Assembly (NCBI RefSeq): GCF_012396365.1
Contig: NZ_JAAXPG010000008.1
Location: 157,108-221,107, forward strand
Length of the DNA: 64,000 nt
Reading direction: 5' to 3'
From: Nocardiopsis alborubida
GTDB lineage: Bacteria; Actinomycetota; Actinomycetes; Streptosporangiales; Streptosporangiaceae
The notes beneath the pieces were generated by a model that searched no databases, was not told where the DNA came from, and saw only the letters and a list, made by a program, of their open reading frames with translations. Of the stretch, positions 17,221 to 25,823 are shown piece by piece; within the stretch, counting starts at the first letter, position 1, and the number at the start of each line of letters is the position of its first letter. The position numbers and the translations under genes were made by a program.

Positions 17221-17541
17221 GTGCCCGAATCAAAGCTTGAGATCCAGATGCTCCACGACCGCCTGCTGGTGAGGACGGTCCCGGACAGGACCGAGCGGCG
17301 CAGCAGCGCCGGACTGGTCATCCCGGACACGGTCAAGCTGGCGACCAGGCTCGCGTGGGGAGAGGTCGTCGGCGCCGGAACCAGCGCCCGCCACGTGAAG
17401 ACCGGGGACCGGGTGCTCTTCGACCCCGAGGAGCAGGGCGAGGTCGAACTGAACGGCGAGCGCTACGTGATCCTGCGCGAGCGCGACGTGCACGCCGTCG
17501 CCAACGAGGCCCCCGAGCACGGCACCGGCCTGTACCTGTAG
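17221..17541 (+). CDS. Solitary GroES-like co-chaperonin (106 aa)
   Basis: A Cpn10 fold is indicated by L-H-D-R-L-L-V-R, then G-L-V-I-P-D-T, G-E-V-V-G-A-G, G-D-R-V-L-F and Y-V-I-L-R-E-R-D. It is slightly longer than standard GroES, with a C-terminal tail ending T-G-L-Y-L that I associate with a second actinobacterial GroES-like group. No groEL adjoins it. The start is GTG 17221 with CTGGAG upstream. It may act with a GroEL encoded elsewhere or have a separate role. Confidence 0.85.
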   Translation: MPESKLEIQMLHDRLLVRTVPDRTERRSSAGLVIPDTVKLATRLAWGEVVGAGTSARHVKTGDRVLFDPEEQGEVELNGERYVILRERDVHAVANEAPEHGTGLYL

Positions 17542-17583
17542 CCGCCGCGCCCGCCCGGCGGGCCCTTCGCGCGCAGTCCCGAT

Positions 17584-18183
17584 TCAGGCGCCCGCGCCGT
17601 TCGCGTCGGGGTTCGCGACGGCCTTGACCAGCGAGTGCACGCACAGGTTGAGGGCCTCGTAGGCGGGCGTGCGGCTGACGCTCACGTAGGCCCAGGCCGC
17701 GTAGAGCCCCGACCACAGGAGCTGCTGCGCCCAGATCGGCGTGATCCTGGGGTCGATGCTGCCGTCGGCGTGGCCGCGTTCGACCAGGGCGAACAGGGCC
17801 CGGTCCGCCTCCCCGCACTCCTCCTCCAGCAGTTCGTCCCAGGAGTCGTCGGCCCCGAAGGCCAGCATGACCACCTTCTGGAGCCCGAAGTACTCGGGCA
17901 CGAGCCGCCGGAAGGCCTCAAGCCCGGTGCCCTCGGTGGTGCGCGCCCGCTCGGTGGCCTCGTTGACGAGTTCGTCGGCGTACTCGCCGAGTGCGCACAC
18001 CAGGTCGGCGCGTTCGGCGAAGTAGCGCTGGAGCGTACTGCGCGCCACACCCGCGGTTCTGGCCACCTGGGACAGGGGGGCCGAGGAGTTCTCCCCGAGC
18101 ACCTTCACCGCCGCCTCGAGGATCGCGCGCCGGGTCCGGGCGCGGGTCCTCGTCTCTTCGTCTGAGGGAGCGCTCTTCACCAT
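17584..18183 (-). CDS. TetR/AcrR-family regulator
   Basis: 199-aa repressor with an N-terminal HTH (R-R-A-I-L-E-A-A; L-S-Q-V-A-R-T-A-G-V-A-R-S-T-L-Q-R-Y-F) and a variable ligand domain. It is divergent from the ABC exporter gene with 66 nt between them, so it probably represses that gene and itself. ATG 18183 is 6 nt after TAGGAT, a leaderless arrangement. Confidence 0.92.
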   Translation of the reverse strand: MVKSAPSDEETRTRARTRRAILEAAVKVLGENSSAPLSQVARTAGVARSTLQRYFAERADLVCALGEYADELVNEATERARTTEGTGLEAFRRLVPEYFGLQKVVMLAFGADDSWDELLEEECGEADRALFALVERGHADGSIDPRITPIWAQQLLWSGLYAAWAYVSVSRTPAYEALNLCVHSLVKAVANPDANGAGA

Positions 18184-18189
18184 GCCCTC

Positions 18190-18238
18190 ATCCTAGGCTT
18201 GTCGGTAATTGGTTGACAATAATCGGTCACATATGACC
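18190..18238. promoter_or_regulatory. Overlapping divergent promoters and TetR operator candidates
   Basis: TetR promoter, minus strand: TTGTCA (18214-18219), 18-nt spacer, TAGGAT (18190-18195), then 6 nt to ATG. ABC promoter, plus strand: consensus TTGACA at 18213-18218, with no clear -10. The two -35 boxes overlap. Inverted repeats TTGTC-N11-GACAA (18199-18219) and GGTCA-N4-TGACC (18225-18238) are candidate TetR sites. Confidence 0.6.
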
Positions 18239-18249
18239 TACTTCAAAGC

Positions 18250-20130
18250 ATGACTGATCCATCAAAGGTAGATACCGACTCGAACCCGGGCGCGCCCGAA
18301 CCCCGGTTCGCCCAGCTCCGGGTGCTGTGGTCGTTCGTGCGCCCGCACCGGAACAAGCTGGTGCTGGGCCTGGTCCTGGCCCTGTTCGGCTCGGCGCTCG
18401 AACTCGCCAACCCGATGGTGATCAAGCTCGTCCTGGACACCGTCTCCGGCGGGGGCGGCCTGCTCGTGCCGATCTCCCTGCTGCTGGGCCTGTTCGTGCT
18501 GGGCACGGTGTCCGGCCTGTGGCACTGGATCCTCCTGGGCACCGTCGCCGAGAAGGTGGTGCTGGACGCGCGCACCTCGCTCGTGCGCCGCTACTTCCGA
18601 GCCGCGCTCATCCCGCTGTCGCGCCGCTCCTCCGGCGAGCTCGTCACCCGGGCGACCTCCGACACGGTCCTCCTGCGCGAGGCCGCCTCCAGCAGCGTCA
18701 TCAGCCTCATCAACGGCAGCGTGCTGCTGGTGGGAACGCTGGTCATGATGGGCGTGCTGGACCTGTTCCTGCTCACGGTCACCTTCGTCGCGGTGCTCGT
18801 GGTCACCGTCCTGTTCCTGACGCTGATGCCCGCCCTGGCCAAGGCGCAGGAGAGGGCGCAGAACTCCCTGGGCCTGATGGGCGGCATGCTCGACGGCGCG
18901 CTGCGGGCGGTCCGCACGGTCAAGGTCAGCCGGGCCGAGGAGCGCCTGAGCGGCCAGATCCTCGAACACGCCCGGGAGTCCGCGCGGCACGGCATGCGCT
19001 CGGTGCGGCGCGAGGCGGTCGCCTGGACGATCGCGTTCAGCGGGATCCAGCTCGCCATCATCGCCATCCTGGGCGTGGGCGCGCTGCGGGTGTCCTCGGG
19101 CGCGATCGACGTCTCCACCCTCATCGCCTTCCTGCTCTACGCGTTCACCCTGATGACCCCGGTCATGGAGCTGTCCCAGAGCGTCACCACCCTCCAGTCG
19201 GGTGTCGCCGCGGCCAGGCGCATCCGTGAGGTGGAGGCCATCCCGCTCGAACCCTCCTCCGAGGCGGCGCCCGCGCCGGCCGTCCCCGCGGACGACGCCG
19301 TGCGTGAGGGCGCGGACGGCCTCGCGCACGCAGAGCGCGGGGGCGCGCTGCTGGAACTGCGCGGGGTCACCGCCCGGTACGCGCCCGGCGCCGAGTCCGC
19401 CCTGGACGGAGTGGACCTGGCCGTCCCCCGGCGCGGGCACACCGCGATCGTGGGGCCCTCGGGCGCGGGCAAGACCACCGTGTTCTCGCTGCTGCTGCGC
19501 TTCCTCGAACCCGAGGAGGGGCAGCTGTTCCTGGAGGGGACCCCCTACCGGGAGCTCACCCCGGGCCAGGTGCGCGGCCGCTTCGCCTATGTGGAGCAGG
19601 ACACCCCGGTCATCCCCGGCACCATCCGGGAGAACCTGCTGTTCAGCCACCCCGACGCCACCGAGGAGGAGGTGCGCCGGGTCCTGGGCCAGGTGCGGCT
19701 GGCCGACAAGGTCGACGCCCTGGAGGAGGGGTTGGACACCCCGCTGGACGCCACGTCCTTCTCCGGGGGCCAGCGCCAGCGCATCGCCCTGGCCCGCGCT
19801 CTGCTGCGCTCGCCGGACGTGCTGCTGCTGGACGAGGCCACCTCGCAGGTGGACGCGATCACCGAGGCCGCCATCACCGAGAGCGTGCGCGCCCACGCCG
19901 CCCGGGCGGCCGTGGTGACCATCGCGCACCGGCTGTCCACCGTGATCCACGCCGACACCATCGTGCTGATGGAGGACGGACGGGTGCGGGCCAGGGGCAC
20001 GCACCGGGAGCTGATGGACCGGGACGAGCTGTACCGGGAGTTGATCGCGGCACTGCACATCGCCGGATCCGGGGCTCCGGACCCCGACGGCGACCGGACG
20101 GAGGCGGACCGGGTGACCCCGGTCACGTGA
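18250..20130 (+). CDS. ABC exporter, fused membrane and ATPase domains
   Basis: Half-transporter of the MsbA/LmrA type, 626 aa. Six membrane segments occupy about residues 35-330, then a nucleotide-binding domain (about 370-600) with Walker A G-P-S-G-A-G-K-T-T, signature F-S-G-G-Q-R-Q-R, Walker B L-L-L-D-E-A-T-S and the H-loop I-A-H-R-L-S. It likely works as a homodimer exporting a drug or lipid. There is no ribosome site before ATG 18250, so the message may be leaderless. The divergent TetR gene is its probable regulator. Confidence 0.93.
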   Translation: MTDPSKVDTDSNPGAPEPRFAQLRVLWSFVRPHRNKLVLGLVLALFGSALELANPMVIKLVLDTVSGGGGLLVPISLLLGLFVLGTVSGLWHWILLGTVAEKVVLDARTSLVRRYFRAALIPLSRRSSGELVTRATSDTVLLREAASSSVISLINGSVLLVGTLVMMGVLDLFLLTVTFVAVLVVTVLFLTLMPALAKAQERAQNSLGLMGGMLDGALRAVRTVKVSRAEERLSGQILEHARESARHGMRSVRREAVAWTIAFSGIQLAIIAILGVGALRVSSGAIDVSTLIAFLLYAFTLMTPVMELSQSVTTLQSGVAAARRIREVEAIPLEPSSEAAPAPAVPADDAVREGADGLAHAERGGALLELRGVTARYAPGAESALDGVDLAVPRRGHTAIVGPSGAGKTTVFSLLLRFLEPEEGQLFLEGTPYRELTPGQVRGRFAYVEQDTPVIPGTIRENLLFSHPDATEEEVRRVLGQVRLADKVDALEEGLDTPLDATSFSGGQRQRIALARALLRSPDVLLLDEATSQVDAITEAAITESVRAHAARAAVVTIAHRLSTVIHADTIVLMEDGRVRARGTHRELMDRDELYRELIAALHIAGSGAPDPDGDRTEADRVTPVT

Positions 20131-20185
20131 GCGCGCGGTAGCATCCGGCCAGAACCGGACGGCGCGAACGGTTCGACGGCCACGG

Positions 20186-20209
20186 CCGCGGGGGCACCGC
20201 TCCCCGCGG
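20186..20209 (+). terminator. Hairpin after the ABC exporter
   Basis: Perfect arms CCGCGGGG/CCCCGCGG with an 8-nt loop, 55 nt after the exporter stop codon and 79 nt before the next gene. It may end the exporter transcript or form part of the next leader. Confidence 0.5.
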
Positions 20210-20288
20210 TCCGGTCCGCCTCCTTTTCGTCCCGTGCGCCGTGCCCCGCGGTGCCCGTACCCGGCGCCGCGGCGCCAGCGAGGGATCC

Positions 20289-21452
20289 ATGACCGACTTC
20301 GCCCAGTACCAGGACGGCGTCTACGCCGACGCGACCAACGGCCGCCTGCCCGAGCTGCCCTACCACCACGAGGACCTGCGCGACCTGGCCGAGAGGGCCA
20401 TGGAGCCGGGGCCGTTCGGCTACGTGGAGGGCGGCGCAGGGCGGGAGCGCACCGCCCGCGCCAACGTGGACGCGTTCGCCCGCTACGCGCTGCGCCCGCG
20501 CAGCCTGCGGCCGGGAGCCGGGGAGTCCGGGGGGCTGGGGGTCACCCTGTTCGGCAGGGAGTACGCCACACCGTTGCTGACCGCGCCGATCGGCGTCCTG
20601 GAGCAGGTGCACGAGGAGGCCGAGCTCGCCGTGGCCGAGGGCGCCAACGCCCTGGGCGTGCCGATGGTGCTGTCCACGGCCGCTTCCACCCCGATGGAGC
20701 GGGTGGCCGAGGCGGCCGGCTCCTGGTGGTACCAGCTGTACTGGCCCAGCGACGACGCGCTGGCGGAGTCGTTCGTGCGGCGGGCGACGGCGGCGGGGGC
20801 GGAGGCGGTCGTCGTCACCGCCGACACCAAGCGACTGGGGTGGCGGCCCCGCGACCTGGCTCTGGGCCACCTGCCGTTCCTGCGCAGCCAGGGCACGGCG
20901 AACTACTTCAGCGACCCCGAGTTCCGGTCCCGGCTCAAGGCCGACCCGGAACCGGGCGGGGTGTTCACCGAGGCGGTGTTCCACTTCCTGGGCGCGTTCG
21001 CCAGCAGGTCCCTGAGCACCGACAACATCGCCCGCATCCGCCGGTGGACGGACCTGCCGGTGCTGGTCAAGGGAGTCGTGCGCGGGGACGAGGCAGCCGA
21101 CCTGGTGTCGGCGGGCGTGGACGGGATCGTGGTCAGCAACCACGGCGGGCGGCAGATCGACAACGCCGTGGCGGCGCTGGACGCCCTGCCCGAGGTGGTG
21201 GACGCGGTCGGCGACCGCGCCACGGTGCTGTTCGACTCGGGTGTGCGCTCGGGTGCCGACGTGGCCGTGGCGATGGCGCTGGGCGCCAGGGCGGTGCTGC
21301 TGGGGCGTCCGTGGGTGTACGGGCTGGCCGTGGGCGGCGCCGCGGGCGTGGAGCACGTGCTGCGCGCGACGCTGGCCGAGCTGCAGATCACCGCCGAGCT
21401 GATGGGCAAGGACGCGGCGGACCTGGACGGGAGCGACGTCGTGCGCCGCTGA
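20289..21452 (+). CDS. FMN-dependent alpha-hydroxy-acid oxidase / lactate 2-monooxygenase family
   Basis: 387-aa TIM-barrel flavoenzyme. It shows the FMN-family block S-N-H-G-G-R-Q-I-D with the catalytic His and Arg, plus L-V-K-G-V and D-S-G-V-R-S-G-A-D. The G-W-R-P-R-D-L-A-L motif and the F-G-Y-V-E-G-G-A-G N-terminus fit the actinobacterial lactate monooxygenase-like branch. It oxidises a 2-hydroxy acid to a keto acid, or decarboxylates it. ATG 20289 is preceded by GCGAGGG. Confidence 0.88.
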   Translation: MTDFAQYQDGVYADATNGRLPELPYHHEDLRDLAERAMEPGPFGYVEGGAGRERTARANVDAFARYALRPRSLRPGAGESGGLGVTLFGREYATPLLTAPIGVLEQVHEEAELAVAEGANALGVPMVLSTAASTPMERVAEAAGSWWYQLYWPSDDALAESFVRRATAAGAEAVVVTADTKRLGWRPRDLALGHLPFLRSQGTANYFSDPEFRSRLKADPEPGGVFTEAVFHFLGAFASRSLSTDNIARIRRWTDLPVLVKGVVRGDEAADLVSAGVDGIVVSNHGGRQIDNAVAALDALPEVVDAVGDRATVLFDSGVRSGADVAVAMALGARAVLLGRPWVYGLAVGGAAGVEHVLRATLAELQITAELMGKDAADLDGSDVVRR

Positions 21453-21505
21453 CCCACGGCCGGTCCCGGAGGCGCCGCCCGCGTGCGGACGAGGGCGGAG
21501 ACCAC

Positions 21506-21537
21506 GCGCCGGGGCCCGGTCTCATGGGCCCCGGCGC
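21506..21537. terminator. Bidirectional terminator hairpin
   Basis: Perfect 12-bp arms GCGCCGGGGCCC/GGGCCCCGGCGC with an 8-nt loop, placed between the convergent hydroxy-acid oxidase and SnoaL-like genes. Confidence 0.75.
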
Positions 21538-21558
21538 AAGAGGACGGCCGTCCGCCGC

Positions 21559-21984
21559 TCAGGAGGCGGCCGGGGACTCGGCGGTGCCGAACGGGTTGTC
21601 GACGACGTAGCGCCACAGCCCGTCCGCGCCCCGCCGGGCCACGTCGGTCGCGGTCCCCCGGATGTCGACCTCGGTGCCGTCCGGGCCGGTCCCCCGGATC
21701 GCCCAGTCCACGATGAGGAAGGCGATGTCGTCCGCCACGTGCGTCCGCCGGGGGATGACTCTGATGGGCACGCCCAGGCCCATCAGGCGCGCGTTGGCGT
21801 CGCGCCGCTCCGTTCCGGTCAGGGGGCGGGCGGGGTCCAGGACGAGGATGCCGCCCTCCTCGTAGACCCTCTCCAGCTGGTCGGGGTCGCCGGAGTTGAA
21901 GGCGCTGGCGAACACGTGGGGGTGCTGCGCCGCCTCGGTCGTCAGGGGCAGAATGTCACCATGCTCCGTGCTTCGATCGCTCAT
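21559..21984 (-). CDS. SnoaL-like / SgcJ-type NTF2-fold protein
   Basis: 141-aa single-domain protein. F-A-S-A-F-N-S-G-D-P-D-Q-L-E-R-V-Y-E-E-G-G and the ending W-R-Y-V-V-D-N-P-F-G match the SgcJ/EcaC cone-shaped fold used by polyketide cyclases and small hydrolases. No catalytic residues can be assigned. ATG 21984 was chosen because the fold starts shortly after it. It is divergent from an HxlR regulator, which probably controls it. Confidence 0.8.
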   Translation of the reverse strand: MSDRSTEHGDILPLTTEAAQHPHVFASAFNSGDPDQLERVYEEGGILVLDPARPLTGTERRDANARLMGLGVPIRVIPRRTHVADDIAFLIVDWAIRGTGPDGTEVDIRGTATDVARRGADGLWRYVVDNPFGTAESPAAS

Positions 21985-22050
21985 GGCCACAGCCAAGCAG
22001 ACGCCCCCGCGGCTCACCAAGGGGAAAGCGGCCCCTGGGACCGCGAACTG

Positions 22051-22500
22051 GTGCCCGACGCCGCGGGCGAGACCCGCGAGCCCTCGGCGGCCTGCCCGGT
22101 GGAGGCCGCACTGGGCGCCGTCTCGGGGCGCTGGACGACCCTGGTGCTGCGCGAGCTGATGCACGGCCCGCGCTCCTACGGTGGGCTGCGCCGGGCGCTG
22201 CCCGGGCTGAGCGACAAGGTGCTCTCCGACCGGCTGCGGACCCTGGTGGACCTGGGGCTGGCCGAGCGCCGGGAGACCGCCGGGTTCCCGGTCCGCACGA
22301 CGTACACGCTCACCGCCCGCGGGCTGCTGCTGCGGCCGCTGTTGGTGGAGCTCTACCGCACCGGCCGGGGGCTGCTGGCGGCGCCGGGCCCGGACCCGGC
22401 GGACGCGACCCTGAAGAGGGACCCGGCCCCGGAGGCGGCGTGCGCCCCCGGGACCGGTCCGTTTGCTTCCGGTCCCTCCGACCGCGGTGTCAGCCCTTGA
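22051..22500 (+). CDS. HxlR-family winged-helix regulator
   Basis: The HxlR signature is clear: C-P-V-E-A-A-L, G-R-W-T-T-L-V-L-R-E-L, R-S-Y-G-G-L-R-R-A-L-P-G-L-S, then L-S-D-R-L-R-T-L. A Pro/Ala-rich tail follows. The start is uncertain: GTG 22051 (149 aa) avoids overlap with the divergent gene, while ATG 21961 (179 aa) would overlap it by 24 nt. Its 3' end overlaps the convergent permease by 11 nt. The conserved Cys could be a redox or electrophile sensor, as in other HxlR proteins. Confidence 0.85.
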   Translation: MPDAAGETREPSAACPVEAALGAVSGRWTTLVLRELMHGPRSYGGLRRALPGLSDKVLSDRLRTLVDLGLAERRETAGFPVRTTYTLTARGLLLRPLLVELYRTGRGLLAAPGPDPADATLKRDPAPEAACAPGTGPFASGPSDRGVSP

Positions 22501-23389
22501 CGGCTCCGGAGGTCAGGCCCGCCACGATCCTGCGTTGCAGGAGCAGGGCGAAGATGATCAGCGGGACCGACACCAGGACCGACGCGGCCATGATCTGCCC
22601 GATCGGGTTCTCGTAGCCGACCCGCTGGAAGGTCGCCACGAAGACCGGGACCGTCTGCACGTTCAGGTCGTTCGGGGCGAAGGAGAAGGCCAGCAGGAAC
22701 TCGTTGGTGGAGTACACGAAGGTCAGGATGGCCGCAGCGCCCACGCCCGGCGCCGCCAGCGGCGCCACCACGCGCAGGAAGGCCTGGAACGGGGTGGCCC
22801 CGTCCACCTTCGCCGACTCCTCGATCTCCTTCGGGATGCCCGCGAAGAACGTGGTGAGGATGAAGACGGCCAGCGGCAGGGTCAGCGCCACGTACGGGAT
22901 GATCATGCCAGCGAAGGAGTTGAGCAGGTTGATCCCGGTCCACTCGTTGAGCTGGAGGTACATCTGGTAGAGCGGGTTGACCAGCGCCACCGGCGGGAAC
23001 AGGGTCGCGACCAGGGTGGCGGCCAGGATCGCGAACTTGCCCGCCAGCGGCAGCCGGGCCAGGGCGTAGCCCGCCAGCGAGGCCACCGGGATGCAGATCA
23101 GCGTGGTCACCGTCGCCACGATCAGCGAGTTGCGCAGCGCGAACTGGAAGCCCTGGTTGAAGATCTCCCGGTAGTTGCTGAGGTCGAAGGGTCCCTGGAG
23201 GATGTTCGGGTCGGTGATCGCCGCCGACCCCGACCGCAGGCTGGTCATGCCCATCCACAGGAACGGGAACAGGCACCACAGCAGCACCACGGCCAGCCCG
23301 AGCAGCTTGAGGGTGTTGCCCACCGCCGGGTGGACGCGTCGGCGCGGCTTGTGCACCGACCCGCTCGGCCTCACCGTCTCGGCCGTCAT
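22490..23389 (-). CDS. Alpha-glucoside-type ABC permease, MalG type
   Basis: 299 aa with six membrane segments. The EAA loop is E-E-S-A-K-V-D-G-A and the C-terminus is V-A-G-L-T-S-G-A-V-K-G. It is the last gene of a three-gene operon, and its ATG overlaps the preceding permease stop by 4 nt. With the MalF-type partner it forms the channel of a CUT1 importer. No ATPase gene is present. Confidence 0.93.
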   Translation of the reverse strand: MTAETVRPSGSVHKPRRRVHPAVGNTLKLLGLAVVLLWCLFPFLWMGMTSLRSGSAAITDPNILQGPFDLSNYREIFNQGFQFALRNSLIVATVTTLICIPVASLAGYALARLPLAGKFAILAATLVATLFPPVALVNPLYQMYLQLNEWTGINLLNSFAGMIIPYVALTLPLAVFILTTFFAGIPKEIEESAKVDGATPFQAFLRVVAPLAAPGVGAAAILTFVYSTNEFLLAFSFAPNDLNVQTVPVFVATFQRVGYENPIGQIMAASVLVSVPLIIFALLLQRRIVAGLTSGAVKG

Positions 23390-24285
23390 CGCTTCTCCTT
23401 CCGCGGCGCCTCACCGATCATGTGGCGACCCATCCGGCTGATGAAGGCCAGGCCGACGAGCATGACGATGACGAACGTGACCGTGGACAACGCGTTGGCG
23501 TAGCCCAGGTCCGGGTCCCGGACCAGGTAGCGCTGCGCGTAGACCGACAGGGTGGCCAGCGAGTTCGAGTAGCCGGTGAACACGTACGCGAAGTCGAACA
23601 TGCGCAGGGCGTCCACCGTGCGGAACAGCAGGGCCACGACGATCGACGGGCGCAGCAGCGGCAGGGTGATGTTCCAGAACCGCTGGAGCGCGTTGGCCCC
23701 GTCCACCCTGGCCGCCTCGTAGTAGTCCTTCGGGATGGTCTGGAGGCCCGCCAGCAGCAGCAGGGCCACGAACGGCGCGGTCTTCCACACGTCGGCGCTG
23801 ATGATGCCGACCATCGACCAGACCGGGTCGCGCAGCCAGTTGATGTCCGTGCCGAGGACGGCGTTCACGAAGCCCGGGTTGGGGTCGAACATGAACCGCC
23901 ACACCTGCGCGGCCACGGCGGTCGGGATGACCCACGGGATCAGGATGACCGCGCGGGTCAGGCCCCGCCCGAAGAAGGCCTGGTGCATGATCAGCGCGAA
24001 GGCCATCCCGACGAGGAACTCCAGCGACACCGACGCGACCGTGAACACCAGGGTGTTCCAGACGGCGTTGAAGAAGCCCGAGTCGGTCAGGACCCGGACG
24101 TAGTTGTCGACTCCGGTGAACTCCTGGCGGAACCCCCGGATCTGGTAGAGGCTCATCCCGATCGCGTAGAAGACCGGGAAGAGCGCGATCACGGCCATGA
24201 AGGCGAACGACGGGGCGAGGAATATCCGCCCCATCGCACGCTCACCCAGGCCCCTGCCCACGCGGACTGTCTGGGTCGTCGCCAT
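23386..24285 (-). CDS. Alpha-glucoside-type ABC permease, MalF type
   Basis: 299 aa with six membrane segments. The EAA loop is Y-E-A-A-R-V-D-G-A-N-A. It begins 5 nt after the binding-protein stop and overlaps the next permease (ATGA), so all three products are coupled. Its closeness to the GH13 glucosidase and LacI gene suggests uptake of an alpha-glucoside such as maltose, trehalose or isomaltose. Confidence 0.93.
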   Translation of the reverse strand: MATTQTVRVGRGLGERAMGRIFLAPSFAFMAVIALFPVFYAIGMSLYQIRGFRQEFTGVDNYVRVLTDSGFFNAVWNTLVFTVASVSLEFLVGMAFALIMHQAFFGRGLTRAVILIPWVIPTAVAAQVWRFMFDPNPGFVNAVLGTDINWLRDPVWSMVGIISADVWKTAPFVALLLLAGLQTIPKDYYEAARVDGANALQRFWNITLPLLRPSIVVALLFRTVDALRMFDFAYVFTGYSNSLATLSVYAQRYLVRDPDLGYANALSTVTFVIVMLVGLAFISRMGRHMIGEAPRKEKR

Positions 24286-24290
24286 GCGGC

Positions 24291-25601
24291 CTACTCTTGC
24301 TCAAGCGCGTCGTTGGCCGCCTGGTCGACCGCCTCCAGGGCCGCGTCGGACTCCTCCTGCCCCCGGAAGGCCGGGTGCAGGCTGTCCTGCATGGCCAGGG
24401 ACAGCGAGTTGTAACCGGGCACCGGCGGGCGGGCCTGGGCCTGGGCGAGGATGTCGCCGAGCATCTGGAAGTCGGGGTCGTCGGTGTTCTCGTAGGCGCT
24501 CGCCATGGTCGGCGGCAGGCTGTTCTGGAGCAGGATGTCCTGCGCCTCGGGGTCGGTGGCCGCCCACAGAACGAACTCGCGGGCCAGTTCCTTGCTGTCG
24601 CTCAGCGTGCTGACCGCGTTGTTGAGCCCGCCCAGCGCGCTGGTGGTGCCCTCACCGCTGAAGGTGGGAAGCGGGGCGACCGCGAAGTCGTCCGTGACCG
24701 CGCTCTCCTCGTCCCCCTCTCCCGCCAGGAGCGGGATGGCGTAGGGCCAGTTGCGCATGTAGACGGCCTCGCCCGCCTGGAACAGGGCGCGCGCGTCGTC
24801 CTCGACCATGGTGTCGAAGCCGTCGGCGTAGAACCCGCTCTCGTAGGCCTCGGTCATGAAGTCCAGGGCCGTGGTGGCGGCGTCGCCCTCCAGGAAGGTG
24901 CTCTGCTCCTGGGCGTCGTCGAAGAGCTGGCCGCCCGCGGACCAGTACATCTCCAGGTAGTTGACGACGAAGCCCTCGTACTGGTCGCCCTGGCCGACGT
25001 AGGCGGAGATGCCCTCCTCCTCGGCGGCCGCCATGCCGGTCTCGTAGAGCTCGTCCCAGGTCGTGGGCGGCTCCTCGATGAGGTCGGTGCGGTAGTAGAG
25101 GAACGCGCCGTTGGAGGAGTAGGGCAGTGCGTACAGCTCCTGCTGCCACTGGGAGCTGTCGACGGCTCCCTCCAGGCTGACGCCCTCGACCTCGCCGCGC
25201 AGGTCCTCCAGGCTCTCGACGTAGCCGTACTCGGCGAACTCACCGGTCCAGATGACGTCCAGGCCCAGGACGTCGAACTCCCCCGCCTGGTTCTGCAGGT
25301 CCTGGAACATGGCCTGGCGCTGCTCGTCGGCGGTGGGGGCCAGGAAGAAGATGTCGACCTGCTGCTCGGGGTTGTTCTCGTTCCACAGGCGCGCGACCTC
25401 CTCGTGGATCGCGCGGTCGGCCCCGGTGACCGCCCAGACGAACGCCGGGTCCTCGGCGAGGCCCGCGGTCTCGCCGCCCTCCCCGGCGGTCTCCTCACCC
25501 GGGGGTTCGCCGCACGCGGTGGCCAGGGTGAGGCTCAGTGCGGCGAGCCCGGCAGCGCATGCGCGCACCGTGTACCTCTTCTGGTGTGAATGCACTGGCA
25601 T
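24291..25601 (-). CDS. Sugar-binding lipoprotein, probable alpha-glucoside uptake
   Basis: 436 aa with lipobox L-A-T-A-C-G after a classic signal peptide, followed by a Gly/Glu-rich linker. The mature part has the family 1 binding-protein layout (F-V-W-A-V-T-G; D-V-I-W-T-G-E-F; A-L-P-Y-S-S-N). ATG 25601 follows GGAAGGAGAG. It is first in the operon and divergent from the LacI gene. A TTGACT-N18-CATCGT promoter lies upstream, its -10 box covered by a LacI-like half-palindrome. Confidence 0.93.
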   Translation of the reverse strand: MPVHSHQKRYTVRACAAGLAALSLTLATACGEPPGEETAGEGGETAGLAEDPAFVWAVTGADRAIHEEVARLWNENNPEQQVDIFFLAPTADEQRQAMFQDLQNQAGEFDVLGLDVIWTGEFAEYGYVESLEDLRGEVEGVSLEGAVDSSQWQQELYALPYSSNGAFLYYRTDLIEEPPTTWDELYETGMAAAEEEGISAYVGQGDQYEGFVVNYLEMYWSAGGQLFDDAQEQSTFLEGDAATTALDFMTEAYESGFYADGFDTMVEDDARALFQAGEAVYMRNWPYAIPLLAGEGDEESAVTDDFAVAPLPTFSGEGTTSALGGLNNAVSTLSDSKELAREFVLWAATDPEAQDILLQNSLPPTMASAYENTDDPDFQMLGDILAQAQARPPVPGYNSLSLAMQDSLHPAFRGQEESDAALEAVDQAANDALEQE

Positions 25602-25682
25602 GGCTCTCTCCTTCCGCGCCGGGTGGGTGTCCGGGCGCGCGGCGTCGAGTGTGTGCTGGGTCATCCCCCCGTGGTCGTGCGC

Positions 25683-25816
25683 AAACGATGCCACCGACTG
25701 TGTGACCTAGTCAACAGAGAATGCGTCTCGATATACGCCATGCACGGAAAGGAACGGTGTGCCGTCCGAACATCCTGCTGAAAACGTTGCCATAACCCGG
25801 GTCACGCTCCTACCGT
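25683..25816. promoter_or_regulatory. Divergent promoters with paired LacI-type operators
   Basis: The motif AAACG(A/T)TGCCA occurs at 25683-25693 and 25782-25792. The first covers the -10 (minus CATCGT, 25685-25690) of the transporter promoter, whose -35 is TTGACT at 25709-25714. The second contains the -35 (TTGCCA, 25787-25792) of the lacI promoter, whose -10 is TACCGT (25811-25816). Each site has the central CG typical of LacI operators. Confidence 0.65.
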
Positions 25817-25823
25817 GGACGGC

